From the NCBI GenBank assembly GCA_945957605.1, contig CAMFLR010000030.1:1-43674 (forward strand): a stretch of 43,674 nt of DNA, given 5' to 3'. Below the pieces are notes generated by a model. The model was not told the DNA's origin. It did no database searches and was given only the letters and a program-made list of their open reading frames with translations. The position numbers and the translations under genes were made by a program. Below, piece by piece: positions 1-8,699 of the stretch. Origin of the DNA: an uncultured Isosphaeraceae bacterium. GTDB lineage: Bacteria > Planctomycetota > Planctomycetia > Isosphaerales > Isosphaeraceae. The number at the start of each line of letters is the position of its first letter. Positions within the stretch are counted from its first letter, which is position 1.

Positions 1-134
1 GCGTCTGTGGACGGACGATCCGACAATGGCTTCACCGAAACAGGAATCCCGGACAATATTGTGAGTACAGCCAGTGGCACCCAGAAAAGACCGACATAGG
101 AGCGAATATAGCTCACCACCCTAAATTCCTGCAT
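1..134 (-). CDS. Possible N-terminal part of a membrane protein (runs off left edge)
   Basis: Reading leftward from an ATG at 134, an open frame of 44 codons continues to the window edge without a stop. It holds a short basic head, then one clear hydrophobic segment (about residues 14-34, GLFWVPLAVLTILSGIP), then a polar stretch. This looks like a membrane anchor, but only the start is visible and the family is not recognisable. No strong ribosome binding site is seen. If real, it is divergent from the DUF1501 gene and shares the 134-267 spacer with it. The forward frames here give only unconvincing short readings. Confidence 0.35.
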   Translation of the reverse strand, partial: MQEFRVVSYIRSYVGLFWVPLAVLTILSGIPVSVKPLSDRPSTD

Positions 135-267
135 GAGCCAATCCGATTTTTGGCTGCTTCTTGCTTACGTGTCGAATACACTACTTGTGCAACCGATTGC
201 TGAAATTCCATCGTGAACCGCCCGACTCCTCCTCTCAGCCCGCAGCCGCTGTTTGAGGAAACTCACC

Positions 268-1647
268 ATGGCAGGCTTGAATCGACGAGAATTGTTGAGG
301 TCCGTCGGCCTCGGTGTTCTGGGACTGTCGTCCGTTGAGTTGAGTGCGCTTCGCGCGAACGATTCCACGTCGAAAACGAAGTCTTGTATTTTTATCTTCC
401 TTTTTGGTGGTCCCAGTCATATCGATCTCTGGGACATGAAGCCAGCGGCGCCGCTGGAAATTCGCGGTGAGTTCAGGCCGATCGACACCAATGTCCGTGG
501 CATCCAGATTTGCGAGCACCTTCCGCGTCTGGCTCGGCAGATGGATAAAGTGTGCCTGATTCGTTCGATGACTCACGAAATGCCGGTTCATGGGCCAGCA
601 TGTAGTGAGATTTACAGCGGCCGACCCTATTTCGGACCGCCGGTGACCGACCAGGCGAAGCCCGAGGATTGGCCGTCTATTGCCTCAATGGTGATGCGAT
701 TTGCGACACGTGCGGGAGGGTGGCCGCCGTCGATCGTTCTGCCGTGGTTCACGCAGTTCGTCGGGCAGGATAAGCCGATCGCAGGCCAGTTCGGCGGCCG
801 GATGGGGGCGGAGTTTCGTCCCTTCCTCGTTGGGGGCGACCCGACAAAGGCCGGCTTTGAAGTCCCCGGTCTTCGACTTCCGAGTTATCTCTCACGCAGC
901 CGAGCCGATGGCCGTCGTTTTCTTTTGGAGGAGATTCAGTCGGCATCGGGCTCAAGAGCTCCGGATCTCGGTCGAACCGCACCGAATTTTCAAGAGAACA
1001 TAAGCAGTGCCTTTAATATGCTCGACAATGACCGAGCGGCGAGGGCATTTGAACTCGACCGAGAGTCGAAGGCTACTCTTGAAAACTATGGGGCCAGCAA
1101 GTTTGCAAGGAGCCTCCTTCTGGCGCGACGGCTTGTCGAGGCGGGAATTCAGCTTGTGACCGTGAATTATGACGATGACAGTGGAGCTGATAAGGTTTCA
1201 CCTTACTGGGATACTCATCATCAGAACTTTCCCACGCTCAAGAATCGACTTGCGCCGACATTCGATCAAGCATTCGCGGCCTTTATTGAAGATATGCACT
1301 TACGCGGTTTACTTGATTCAACTTTGGTTGTGGCGTCGGGAGAGTTTGGACGAACTCCAAGGATCGGCCAGCGAGTTCAGAACGCGATGACCGAAAAAAC
1401 CGGGCGCGACCATTGGCCGCACGCATTTACAGCCCTCGTGGCTGGCGGAGGGGTTCGAGGCGGGCAGGTCTATGGCGAGACAAACCCGTTCGGCGGCTAT
1501 GTCAAAGACAATCCGGTGACGCCGGCTGATCTGTCGGCGACGGTCCTTCGGCATCTGGGAATTGATACGCGCCAGGAATACTGGGACAAGTTCCAGCAGG
1601 TCTTTCGCAAGCTCTCGACAGGTTCGCCGATCAAGGGGTTGTTTTGA
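268..1647 (+). CDS. DUF1501 domain-containing protein, Tat-exported
   Basis: This 459-residue protein belongs to the DUF1501 family, an alkaline phosphatase/sulfatase-fold group greatly expanded in planctomycetes and often paired with DUF1549/DUF1553 cytochrome-like proteins. The start is placed at ATG 268 because GAGGA lies at 255-259 just upstream; a TTG at 253 would overlap that site. The N-terminus has a twin-arginine signal (NRRELLRSVGLGVLGLSS), so export in folded form is expected. Family landmarks are visible: FLFGGPSHIDLWDMKP near residue 44, GEFGRTPR near 357 and GRDHWPH near 380. The length is typical. No DUF1549/1553 partner is seen in the window. The substrate is unknown; hydrolysis of an ester is only an inference from the fold. 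Confidence 0.93.
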   Translation: MAGLNRRELLRSVGLGVLGLSSVELSALRANDSTSKTKSCIFIFLFGGPSHIDLWDMKPAAPLEIRGEFRPIDTNVRGIQICEHLPRLARQMDKVCLIRSMTHEMPVHGPACSEIYSGRPYFGPPVTDQAKPEDWPSIASMVMRFATRAGGWPPSIVLPWFTQFVGQDKPIAGQFGGRMGAEFRPFLVGGDPTKAGFEVPGLRLPSYLSRSRADGRRFLLEEIQSASGSRAPDLGRTAPNFQENISSAFNMLDNDRAARAFELDRESKATLENYGASKFARSLLLARRLVEAGIQLVTVNYDDDSGADKVSPYWDTHHQNFPTLKNRLAPTFDQAFAAFIEDMHLRGLLDSTLVVASGEFGRTPRIGQRVQNAMTEKTGRDHWPHAFTALVAGGGVRGGQVYGETNPFGGYVKDNPVTPADLSATVLRHLGIDTRQEYWDKFQQVFRKLSTGSPIKGLF

Positions 1648-1812
1648 CGGTTATGAAGCTGGTCAGCGACCAGAATTCTCGCCCAATTCACACTGCTCTT
1701 GCCCAAATGTCACACTCGCGGCACAATCACCGCACGCTGGCCTCCGGACCAGGATCCGCAATGCGTCTCCTGGCGGCCGTGGCGGCGATCGAATCGCAAA
1801 GGGCAGGGTTTC

Positions 1813-2859
1813 ATGGTCAATATCGGGATCTGCGGCATCGGCTTCATGGGCTGGATCCACTACATCGCGGCGCAAAAGCTCGCCGGCGGGAAGGTGGCGG
1901 CCATTTGCACGCGAGACCCGAAGAAACTGGCGGGCGACTGGACCGGTATCCAGGGCAATTTTGGGCCGAGAGGGACGCATGTCGACCTTTCGGGCATCAA
2001 TCGCCACAGTGATATCGCCGATCTGCTGCGTGACCCAAGTATCGACCTTGTCGACCTTTGCTTACCAAACGACGAACACGCCAAGCAGGCAATTCGGGCT
2101 CTCGAAGCCGGTAAACACGTGCTCGTCGAGAAGCCGATCGCTCTTTCGACCAGCGATGCCGATGCGATGGTTGCGGCGGCGAAGGCCAACGGCAAGTTGC
2201 TGATGGTCGCTCACGTCTTGCCGTTCTTCCCCGAGTTCGCATTCGCGGCGGACGCGGTGAAGTCAGGTCGCTTCGGAGCGCTCAAGGCGGCCCACTTTAC
2301 CCGGGTGATCTCGAAGCCCGACTGGTCGAGCGGAATCGCTGATGCCGATCGCTCGGGTGGTCCGGCCATCGACCTGCATATACACGACACGCATTTCGTC
2401 GGTCTCGTCTGCGGCGTTCCGCGAGGCGTGCACTCGCGTGGCGTGGTGGAAAACGGTGCGGTGGTTCACCTTACGACTCAGTATCTCTACGACGAAGGCG
2501 GTCCGGCGGTTTCGGCGCTTTCTGGGGCGCTCAGTCAGTCGGGTCGGCCGTTTGCACATGCCTTTGAGATTTATCTCGAACGTGCGACACTGACGTTCGA
2601 GTTCGCGAGCCTGGGTGATGCCGGGGTGGTTGCGACGCCGCTGTCGGTGATTGGTCCCAATGGGTCGGTCGAAAGGCCGAGCCTTGGTTCCGGCGATCCG
2701 ATCGATGCGTTTGCGAATGAGTTGTCGGTCGCCGTCGAGGCTGTGGCGACTGGTAAGGAAGCTCCCAGTCTTTCCGGGGAATTGGCGCGACAGGCCCTGG
2801 TGCTTTGCCGGGCGGAAATTGAGAGCGTGAAGACCGGCAAGGTGGTGTCTGTGGCCTGA
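1813..2859 (+). CDS. Gfo/Idh/MocA family NAD(P)-dependent oxidoreductase
   Basis: The 348-residue product begins with a Rossmann nucleotide-binding motif (VNIGICGIGFMGWIHY) right at the chosen start, ATG 1813; the open frame extends upstream to 1699 but that part does not look like protein. The motif EKPIALS near residue 110 carries the conserved lysine of the family, and the C-terminal domain contains the DLHIHDTHFV stretch typical of the substrate-binding half. Members oxidise or epimerise sugars, often nucleotide sugars. It lies 101 bases upstream of lpxA on the same strand. In some bacteria a Gfo/Idh enzyme (GnnA) next to lpxA converts UDP-GlcNAc to its 3-keto form for lipid A; whether this one does so is an inference, and no GnnB-type aminotransferase is present here. 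Confidence 0.9.
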   Translation: MVNIGICGIGFMGWIHYIAAQKLAGGKVAAICTRDPKKLAGDWTGIQGNFGPRGTHVDLSGINRHSDIADLLRDPSIDLVDLCLPNDEHAKQAIRALEAGKHVLVEKPIALSTSDADAMVAAAKANGKLLMVAHVLPFFPEFAFAADAVKSGRFGALKAAHFTRVISKPDWSSGIADADRSGGPAIDLHIHDTHFVGLVCGVPRGVHSRGVVENGAVVHLTTQYLYDEGGPAVSALSGALSQSGRPFAHAFEIYLERATLTFEFASLGDAGVVATPLSVIGPNGSVERPSLGSGDPIDAFANELSVAVEAVATGKEAPSLSGELARQALVLCRAEIESVKTGKVVSVA

Positions 2860-2960
2860 AGCCAGCAATTTCTCAAGTCTGTGGAAGGCTTGGTCCGATA
2901 GCGACGCAGAGGGACAGGAGGTCTCTCGCACGAGGCGCCGAGACAAGGAGGAGCAGCCTG

Positions 2961-3782
2961 ATGCCGCTGACCATGTCGGACTTGATCCACCCGACCGCCG
3001 TGATAGGGCCCGATGTGGACCTCGCGCCGGACGTTCAGGTTGGGCCGTTTACGATCCTGGAAGGCCACGTAAAGGTTGGCTCGGGAACGGTCATCGAAGG
3101 TCACGCAAGTTTGACCGGTCCGATCGAACTCGGCCGTGATAACGTCGTCGGGCACGGAGCCGTGCTCGGCAAGGCGCCGCAGCATCGTGGATACCGGGGC
3201 GAAGAGACCTGGGTCCGCGCCGGAAATAATAATCACTTTCGCGAGCACGTGACGGTTCATCGCGGAACGGTGCAAGGTCGCGGCGAGACGAAGATCGGCG
3301 ACCGCAACCTTTTCATGGTGGGTGCACACGTCGGCCACGACGCGGTGATCGGCAACGATTGCACGCTCGTGAATGGCACTCTGCTCGCGGGTCATGTCGA
3401 ACTGGCGGACCAGTGCATCCTCTCGGGATATGCCGCAGTTCAGCAACGCGTGCGAATCGGCCGGCTGGCGATGCTCGGCGGTCTGTGTTCCACGACGAAG
3501 GATGTGCCTCCGTTCATCCTGCAGCAGGGCTACAATAGCGTATCCGGGTTGAACATCGTCGGCTTGCGGCGATCGGGGATGCCTCCGGCGTCGATTGACG
3601 CCCTGCGGGTGTCGTTCCGCATCCTGTACAAGGAAGGGCGCTCGCAATCTGCCGCCCTCGATCGGATCGAGGCCGATTTCGGCACGATTCCCGAGGTGGT
3701 TGAGTTCATCACGTTCATTCGCAACAGCGTGATCGGCATCAACCCGGTTCGCGATGGAGCGCGCGTGCGACGCACTTATTGA
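2961..3782 (+). CDS. lpxA: Acyl-ACP--UDP-N-acetylglucosamine O-acyltransferase (LpxA)
   Basis: LpxA transfers a 3-hydroxyacyl chain from ACP to the 3-position of UDP-GlcNAc, the first step of lipid A synthesis, in the cytosol. The 273-residue protein starts with IHPTAVIGPDV and shows left-handed beta-helix hexapeptide repeats through about residue 190, including VTVHRGTVQ and MVGAHVGHD, whose histidine aligns with the catalytic base. The C-terminal part (VGLRRSGMPPASIDALR) matches the LpxA helical domain. The start ATG 2961 is supported by AAGGAGG at 2945-2951. Length is normal (about 260-275). Neighbour: a Gfo/Idh oxidoreductase upstream. lpxB, lpxC, lpxD and fabZ are not in the window. Confidence 0.93.
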   Translation: MPLTMSDLIHPTAVIGPDVDLAPDVQVGPFTILEGHVKVGSGTVIEGHASLTGPIELGRDNVVGHGAVLGKAPQHRGYRGEETWVRAGNNNHFREHVTVHRGTVQGRGETKIGDRNLFMVGAHVGHDAVIGNDCTLVNGTLLAGHVELADQCILSGYAAVQQRVRIGRLAMLGGLCSTTKDVPPFILQQGYNSVSGLNIVGLRRSGMPPASIDALRVSFRILYKEGRSQSAALDRIEADFGTIPEVVEFITFIRNSVIGINPVRDGARVRRTY

Positions 3783-3894
3783 ACCACCTCAATTGGCACG
3801 GTGCTTGCTTACTCACTTATGAAGCAAAGCGACGGTCTGTCGACTGCCTTCCTGAGCGAGAAAGCGCACTTGTCCCAATTTGAGGAGTTCATCC

Positions 3895-4317
3895 ATGCGT
3901 TCGACATGGCCGCTTTATCTTCAGCGTCTGATGCTGACCTGCGTCGCCCTGATCTTCGCCCTTGACCTGCCTGGACTTGCGCCTGCGGCCGGCCCGTCTG
4001 ACGTGGCCGGCACCTGGACGTGGACCTGGAAGGACAGCGAGAAGAAAGAACACAAGCACGTCCTCGATATCGAGGCGGCGGGCGACAAACTGACCGGCCG
4101 CGAGCGATTCGACGACGGGGAAGCCGTGAAGGTCGACGACCTGGTGGTTCGCGGGATGGAAATCAGCTTCGTCGTGACTCGCGACGGCCGACGCGCCGAA
4201 TATCAGGGCAAGATCGCCTCAGGCAAGACGATCAACGGTATGGTCAACGTGACCAACAAAGGTCAGTCGAACGAATACACCTGGGCCGCTGAGAAGGTGA
4301 AGGTCGACGCGAAGTAA
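3895..4317 (+). CDS. Small exported protein of unknown function
   Basis: The product is 140 residues from ATG 3895, which has GAGGAG at 3882-3887; an in-frame TTG at 3880 precedes this site and is less likely. The N-terminus is a signal peptide (hydrophobic LMLTCVALIFALDLP, cleavage probably after APAAG). The mature part has alternating polar/hydrophobic strands: a WTWTWKD opening, then GDKLTGRERFDDGE and EISFVVTRDGRRAEYQGKI, suggesting a small beta-barrel or lipocalin-like fold. I do not recognise a named family. It is convergent with the minus-strand gene ending at 4329, only 11 bases away. Confidence 0.85.
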   Translation: MRSTWPLYLQRLMLTCVALIFALDLPGLAPAAGPSDVAGTWTWTWKDSEKKEHKHVLDIEAAGDKLTGRERFDDGEAVKVDDLVVRGMEISFVVTRDGRRAEYQGKIASGKTINGMVNVTNKGQSNEYTWAAEKVKVDAK

Positions 4318-4328
4318 CTTGCGCAACC

Positions 4329-4769
4329 TCAGGCTTCCGGCGGGTTCTCAGGATTCGCCGATGTCGGCGGCTGTGCCTGGGCCGTATCAACGACCATGGT
4401 TCCGAACGCGTAAGCAGTGTTCGTTGTGGTCGTTTCGGTTGCCGGCGCAGTCTCGGGCGCTGGTGTCGTTTCGATGGTTGGCTCTGGCTGTTCGATCACA
4501 GAGGTAGGGGGCTTCGCAGGCATTGCGAGGCGCTTTGCCCCCGGTTTTTGCGCATCGAGTGCAGCCGAGACGCGTTTGAACTCCTCCGCGTCCATCTCAC
4601 CCATGTAGTAAGCGCGTTCCAGATCCTTCCGCAGATCGTCTTCTGTCGTCGAACCGTCGTCCTCGACGGCGCCTTGCTGGAGTCGGTAGGCGACGAGGGC
4701 GCCGATGATCACCACAACGATGATGCAGATCAGGAAAGCTGTGGAAGTTGAGATGGCGATACCAAACAC
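4329..4769 (-). CDS. Membrane protein with SHOCT-like motif and Pro/Thr-rich tail
   Basis: From GTG 4769 the product is 146 residues: a strong transmembrane helix at the N-terminus (STAFLICIIVVVIIGALVAY), then a charged segment DLRKDLERAYYMGEMDAEEF near residues 45-64 that resembles the short SHOCT oligomerisation motif (helix, short loop with Gly, helix), then a Pro/Thr/Glu-rich tail rich in PET repeats. The frame is open further upstream to an ATG at 4949, but those 60 residues are Arg/Ser-rich and look non-coding, so the start is uncertain. Function unknown. It converges with the small exported protein to its left. Confidence 0.7.
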   Translation of the reverse strand: MFGIAISTSTAFLICIIVVVIIGALVAYRLQQGAVEDDGSTTEDDLRKDLERAYYMGEMDAEEFKRVSAALDAQKPGAKRLAMPAKPPTSVIEQPEPTIETTPAPETAPATETTTTNTAYAFGTMVVDTAQAQPPTSANPENPPEA

Positions 4770-4964
4770 GAGATTCAGCGCCCTTAAGTGCTTCGGCAAA
4801 GATGCGTAGGCTTGCTGGAGATGCGTGCGAACGCTAGCCGATACCTTTACGAAGAGAAGCAAACCGCGACGGCCCCGTGACCGCGACGATTCGCGTTTTG
4901 ACGCGTATGTATTGCGGTGAAAACGGGGAGTTGTGACCCCAGGCAACATGCGGCTGGTGAGGCC

Positions 4965-4992
4965 TTGCCTGGTGCGCGGGGTATCGTATACT
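4965..4992 (+). promoter_or_regulatory. Sigma-70-like promoter for the exported protein at 5087
   Basis: TTGCCT at 4965-4970 and TATACT at 4987-4992 are separated by 16 bases, a good housekeeping-type match. Transcription would start near 4999, leaving a leader of about 88 bases before ATG 5087. Confidence 0.5.
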
Positions 4993-5086
4993 TTTACGTT
5001 GAGTCATGGTCTGAAGCAAGGGCTGTGGTCTGCGCGTTGGCGGGCTGCCCCTGGCGAGGATAATCGTGGCCGAAGGGAGACTGGCG

Positions 5087-5629
5087 ATGCGACGAGCTCT
5101 GTTGGGCCTGGTGGCATTGGCGGCTGTCGCGGCGTGGGCGGGCGAGAGCCGGGCCCAGAACGGTACCTTCGACGATCCATTTTTTGCCTACTACGGCTTC
5201 TTCCTCCCGAGGCAAGCGGCGCTCGCGGCTCAGCCGCGCGTTCAGGACACGATCAACCAGAACTTCGCCGACAATCAGGTTCTGGCCCGCACGAATCGGG
5301 CTGGTCTCTACGATCCCAACGGCGGCTACGGCGTCTTTGACAATTATGACCCGAACGCGACTTTCGACAGCAAGGCCCCGCGTGGTGCCGGCTTCGGAGC
5401 GCGGTCGAAGTTCCGCGGCATGCCGACGACGAACATCGCCGGCCGCGGCCCAGCGCTCTACTACAATCGTGCAGCCCAGTATTATCCCAGCTTGCGAACT
5501 GGCGTCGGCCCGAACCGTAACCTTGCGGTGACTGGGCGTGGCGTTCGCGGCGGCGGCGGTGCCAGTCGTGCGGCATCGGCTGCCGGTGCGGGACTTGGTG
5601 GCGGCATGGGTGTTCCTGGCCCGCGTTGA
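5087..5629 (+). CDS. Exported Gly/Ala-rich protein of unknown function
   Basis: The start is ATG 5087, with AAGGGAGA at 5073-5080; a GTG at 5066 in the same frame precedes this site. The 180-residue product has a signal peptide (MRRALLGLVALAAVAAWAGE, cleavage after SRAQ) and a mature part rich in Asn, Tyr, Phe and Gly (DDPFFAYYGFFLPRQ, LYDPNGGYGVFDNYDPN), ending in a Gly/Ala/Arg tail. No catalytic motif is visible. A cell-envelope role is likely from export and composition only. It precedes the anti-sigma-like gene by 202 bases, too far to call an operon with confidence. Confidence 0.82.
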   Translation: MRRALLGLVALAAVAAWAGESRAQNGTFDDPFFAYYGFFLPRQAALAAQPRVQDTINQNFADNQVLARTNRAGLYDPNGGYGVFDNYDPNATFDSKAPRGAGFGARSKFRGMPTTNIAGRGPALYYNRAAQYYPSLRTGVGPNRNLAVTGRGVRGGGGASRAASAAGAGLGGGMGVPGPR

Positions 5630-5831
5630 GCGAACTTTATCGCGATTGGTGAGAAGATCGGCTTCCGCCTGGTTCCGGCCTGTTGACTGTTCGCCATCCG
5701 AGAGAGACGATGGAGAACGGGTTGGCGAGTGCCGGACGATGCGGGAGCCGTGTTGTTTCCGCAGGGCGTGGTCTGGGCGTGTTGCGTGTTTTCGAGGTAG
5801 GGCGAGGGAGTAATCCCCCGGAGAGTCTGGC

Positions 5832-6335
5832 GTGTCGAAGGGCGCGGAGAACCAGCGACTTACCCCCGATGAACGCAGCAACCTCGTCGCATTTATCGAC
5901 GGCGAGCTGAACGAGTCGGAATCTCGCGCGATTTCGACCAAGCTGACGCAGAGCGTGTCGGCCCGTCGCGAGGTCGACGCACTCAAACGGACGTGGGAAC
6001 TGCTCGACGAGCTTCCCATGCCGCGAGCCTCGGAGTCGCTCACCCAGCGCACGCTGACCGAGATCGCCAAGATCGACACGGCTGGCGACAAGCTGTTCAT
6101 GTCGGCCTCGCGAACGGCGCGTAAGGTTCTCACGACCGTGCTCGTTGCCTGCGGCACCGCGCTTTGCTTTGTGATCGGTCTGGTGATCACCCGCTGGCTG
6201 ATTCCCGACCCGACGGCACGACTCGCACGCGAGCTGTCGATTGCCGAGCACTATCAGGAATACCGCGAAATCGGCACGCTCGAGTTTCTCAAACGCCTCG
6301 ACGAAAGCCCCGAGTTTGGCAACGATCCGAACTAG
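5832..6335 (+). CDS. Anti-sigma-factor-like single-pass membrane protein
   Basis: The 167-residue product starts at GTG 5832. The N-terminal 60 residues (LTPDERSNLVAFIDGELNES and a helix ending in TWELLDELP) resemble the cytoplasmic domain of planctomycete anti-sigma family proteins, with the typical opening in which a short acidic motif (DGEL) begins a helical bundle. The HxxxCxxC zinc motif of classical zinc anti-sigma factors is absent. A transmembrane helix lies at about residues 96-121 (VLTTVLVACGTALCFVIGLVI), followed by a short outer tail. The next gene, 28 bases downstream, is probably co-transcribed. No ECF sigma gene adjoins it in the window, so the partner is unknown. Confidence 0.75.
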   Translation: MSKGAENQRLTPDERSNLVAFIDGELNESESRAISTKLTQSVSARREVDALKRTWELLDELPMPRASESLTQRTLTEIAKIDTAGDKLFMSASRTARKVLTTVLVACGTALCFVIGLVITRWLIPDPTARLARELSIAEHYQEYREIGTLEFLKRLDESPEFGNDPN

Positions 6336-6363
6336 CAGCCGTTCGCCTTGTAAGGACGTCGTC

Positions 6364-7407
6364 ATGCGTTGCCGAGTCATCATATCGCTCACCCTGATCT
6401 CGCTTGGCGGCCTCGGTTTGCCGAGCGCGGCCCAGGCGCAAGACCCGCAGAACTGGAAGCGGCTCGAGTCGATGCCCTCGGAACAACGGCATGCACTCGC
6501 GCAGAGTCTGAACGATTTCGACCTGTTGCCACCCGAGGATCAGACGCGAGTTCGTGAGCTTGACGCCGAGCTTGCGAAGCTCGACCCCGCAACGCAGGCG
6601 CGCTATTTGGCGGTGATGAAGCGATATCACGTCTGGGTTCAGACGTTGAGCGAGCCGCAAAAAGCAGAGCTCGACAAGGCGGGTTCGTTCGACGCCAAGC
6701 TGACGCTCGTTGAGAAGTGGAAAAAGGCTGAACGGCACGCAAGTCCGCACGGCACGACCAATTTGGTTCTGGGCGTCTACCCGGGCGATCTCGGGGTCAT
6801 CGGACCGTTCGAACTGGCGAATCCGATCAAGGTTTGGCTACATCTCGACGAGAAAGAGCGTGCGCGGATCGAGGCGATCACCCCGGTGCGCACGCAAATT
6901 GTCGAGTTGATGCGTGTGGGACGCCAGATGGGGCTCGCAGGCTTGCGGCGTTTTCCTTTGAGCGAGGAAGAAAAATACCGCGATCGATTTGAGACGATGG
7001 AGCAAGCGAAATCGGTATTTCCCGGTCTTGCGAAACGGGTCGATCCCAAGGCCGAAGTGAAGAAGGTTGATACCAAGGCTGAGGCGAAGAAAGGGCAATT
7101 CGCCGTGCTGCAGGATCGAGTGCATCACGTCGCCGAATCGCTCTATTTCATGGATCACCCGCCCGCGCCGGTGACTCGCGAACACCTCGCCGCGTTCGAG
7201 GCGGAACTGCCTCCCTGGTTTCGTGCATCGATCGATCCACTCTCGGCCGAAGACGCCAGGCGCCGGTTGACGATCATCTACCGCCAGATTTATGAGCCGC
7301 CGAACGAATTCAAACCGACCGAGAAGAAATCGAGCGTGCCAGCGAAGGCCCAGGAAAAGCCGAAAGTTGTGCCGCCGAAGTCGAGCGGGACCTCCGTGCC
7401 GCTTTGA
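6364..7407 (+). CDS. Exported protein with DUF3106-like helical repeats
   Basis: The start is ATG 6364, with AAGGA at 6352-6356. The 347-residue product has a signal peptide (VIISLTLISLGGLGLPSAAQAQ). The mature part holds repeated helical units with the pattern of DUF3106-type proteins (MPSEQRHALAQSLNDFDLLP, then LPPEDQTRVRELDAELAKL, then LSEPQKAEL), followed by a Lys/Ala-rich linker (PKAEVKKVDTKAEAKKGQ, a near repeat) and a Lys/Pro-rich C-terminus. DUF3106-like proteins often follow anti-sigma genes in operons, as here; a periplasmic sensing partner is a reasonable inference, not shown. Confidence 0.8.
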   Translation: MRCRVIISLTLISLGGLGLPSAAQAQDPQNWKRLESMPSEQRHALAQSLNDFDLLPPEDQTRVRELDAELAKLDPATQARYLAVMKRYHVWVQTLSEPQKAELDKAGSFDAKLTLVEKWKKAERHASPHGTTNLVLGVYPGDLGVIGPFELANPIKVWLHLDEKERARIEAITPVRTQIVELMRVGRQMGLAGLRRFPLSEEEKYRDRFETMEQAKSVFPGLAKRVDPKAEVKKVDTKAEAKKGQFAVLQDRVHHVAESLYFMDHPPAPVTREHLAAFEAELPPWFRASIDPLSAEDARRRLTIIYRQIYEPPNEFKPTEKKSSVPAKAQEKPKVVPPKSSGTSVPL

Positions 7408-7437
7408 TTCATATGATTATGCAATTGCAGGCGATTG

Positions 7438-8562
7438 ATGAGCGATACGTCTGACGAATTCTGGATGCGGCGTGCCCTGGCCGAAGCTGCACGAGGTCAA
7501 GGGGCGGTTGAGCCCAACCCGATGGTCGGTGCGGTTGTTGTTCGCGACGGTACGCTTGTTGGCGTTGGACATCACGAGAAGTTCGGCGGTCCACACGCGG
7601 AACGACACGCACTCGAACGAGCAGGCGAAGCCGCGCGGGGCGCGACACTTTACGTGACGCTAGAACCGTGCTGCCATCACGGCAAAACGCCGCCTTGCAC
7701 CGACGCTGTTGTCGACGCGGGAATCTCGCGCGTCGTCGCCGCGATGCGCGACCCATTTCCGCGCGTCGCCGGCGGCGGGTTCCAGGTCTTGCGACAGGCA
7801 GGGATCCAGGTCGACATTGGCATCTGCAAGGCCGAGGCCCGCGCGCTCAATGCTCCGTATCTACGCAGGTTGGAGCAGGCGCGGCCGTGGGTGATCGCCA
7901 AGTGGGCGATGACGCTCGATGGCAAGATCGCCGCGCGGACGGGGCAGAGTGCGTGGATTTCGTCGGACCGCTCCCGTGCGCTCGTTCATGAGCTGCGCGG
8001 CCGGGTTGATGCGATCGTCGTCGGAATTGGAACTGCGCTCGCCGATGATCCGCTGCTGACGGCCCGGCCTGCGGGATTGCGGACCGCGACCCGGGTTGTT
8101 TTCGACAAGAACGGGCGACTCCCGGTCAAAACGCGATTGGTCCAGACGAACGACGAGGCTCCGGTTCTGGTCGTCGCTGGTCCCGAAGCACCCGAAGATC
8201 GCGTCGATGTTTTGCGGCTCGTCGGCTGTGAAGTGCTTCAACTTCCGGGGCGGTCGCCCTTGCCGTTTCTCCAGGAAATGGCGAAGCGGAACATGACGAA
8301 CATCCTGGTTGAGGGGGGCGGCACGTTGCTCGGGTCGTTTTTTGATCATCGTGTGGTCGACGAGGTCGACGTTTTCATCGCACCGATCATTGAAGGGGGG
8401 CGGCACGAGTTCACGCCGGTGCGGGGGCAGGGGGTGAATTCGATCGCCGAGGGGCTTCGACTCAAGGATCCGGTGACGAGCATTGTCGACGGCGATGTGC
8501 GCATTCAAGGGCGCATTCCCTTGCGCGAGCATGGGTTCGAATCATCGGCGCGACCGGGATAG
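7438..8562 (+). CDS. ribD: Riboflavin biosynthesis protein RibD (bifunctional deaminase/reductase)
   Basis: RibD deaminates 2,5-diamino-6-ribosylamino-pyrimidinone phosphate and then reduces the product with NADPH, two consecutive steps to riboflavin in the cytosol. The 374-residue protein has the zinc deaminase domain first (PHAERHAL near residue 52 with His and catalytic Glu; EPCCHHGKTPPC near 75-86 with the zinc cysteines), then the reductase domain from about 150 (WVIAKWAMTLDGKIA, WISS, VDAIVVGIGT, ILVEGGGTLLGSFF). Both are complete. ATG 7438 is preferred over the adjacent TTG 7435. Other rib genes are not in the window; rex follows in the same direction from its own promoter. Confidence 0.96.
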   Translation: MSDTSDEFWMRRALAEAARGQGAVEPNPMVGAVVVRDGTLVGVGHHEKFGGPHAERHALERAGEAARGATLYVTLEPCCHHGKTPPCTDAVVDAGISRVVAAMRDPFPRVAGGGFQVLRQAGIQVDIGICKAEARALNAPYLRRLEQARPWVIAKWAMTLDGKIAARTGQSAWISSDRSRALVHELRGRVDAIVVGIGTALADDPLLTARPAGLRTATRVVFDKNGRLPVKTRLVQTNDEAPVLVVAGPEAPEDRVDVLRLVGCEVLQLPGRSPLPFLQEMAKRNMTNILVEGGGTLLGSFFDHRVVDEVDVFIAPIIEGGRHEFTPVRGQGVNSIAEGLRLKDPVTSIVDGDVRIQGRIPLREHGFESSARPG

Positions 8563-8599
8563 AAATGGAAACGACGGCTAGGGTTGCGCCGCAGCGGGG

Positions 8600-8629
8600 T
8601 TGACGTTTCGCCCATAATGACCCTAAAAT
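8600..8629 (+). promoter_or_regulatory. Sigma-70 promoter of rex
   Basis: TTGACG at 8600-8605 and TAAAAT at 8624-8629 are 18 bases apart, a strong match to the housekeeping consensus. Transcription would start near 8636, immediately beside the upstream GTG at 8637, which argues that translation starts at GTG 8700 instead. No TTGTGA-type Rex operator is evident in this spacer. Confidence 0.7.
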
Positions 8630-8699
8630 CATAGGCGTGAAACGTGGTCGGGACGCGTCGGAACCAGCGTCGAGAACGGCCCGCGAGGAGGCCCTGATC

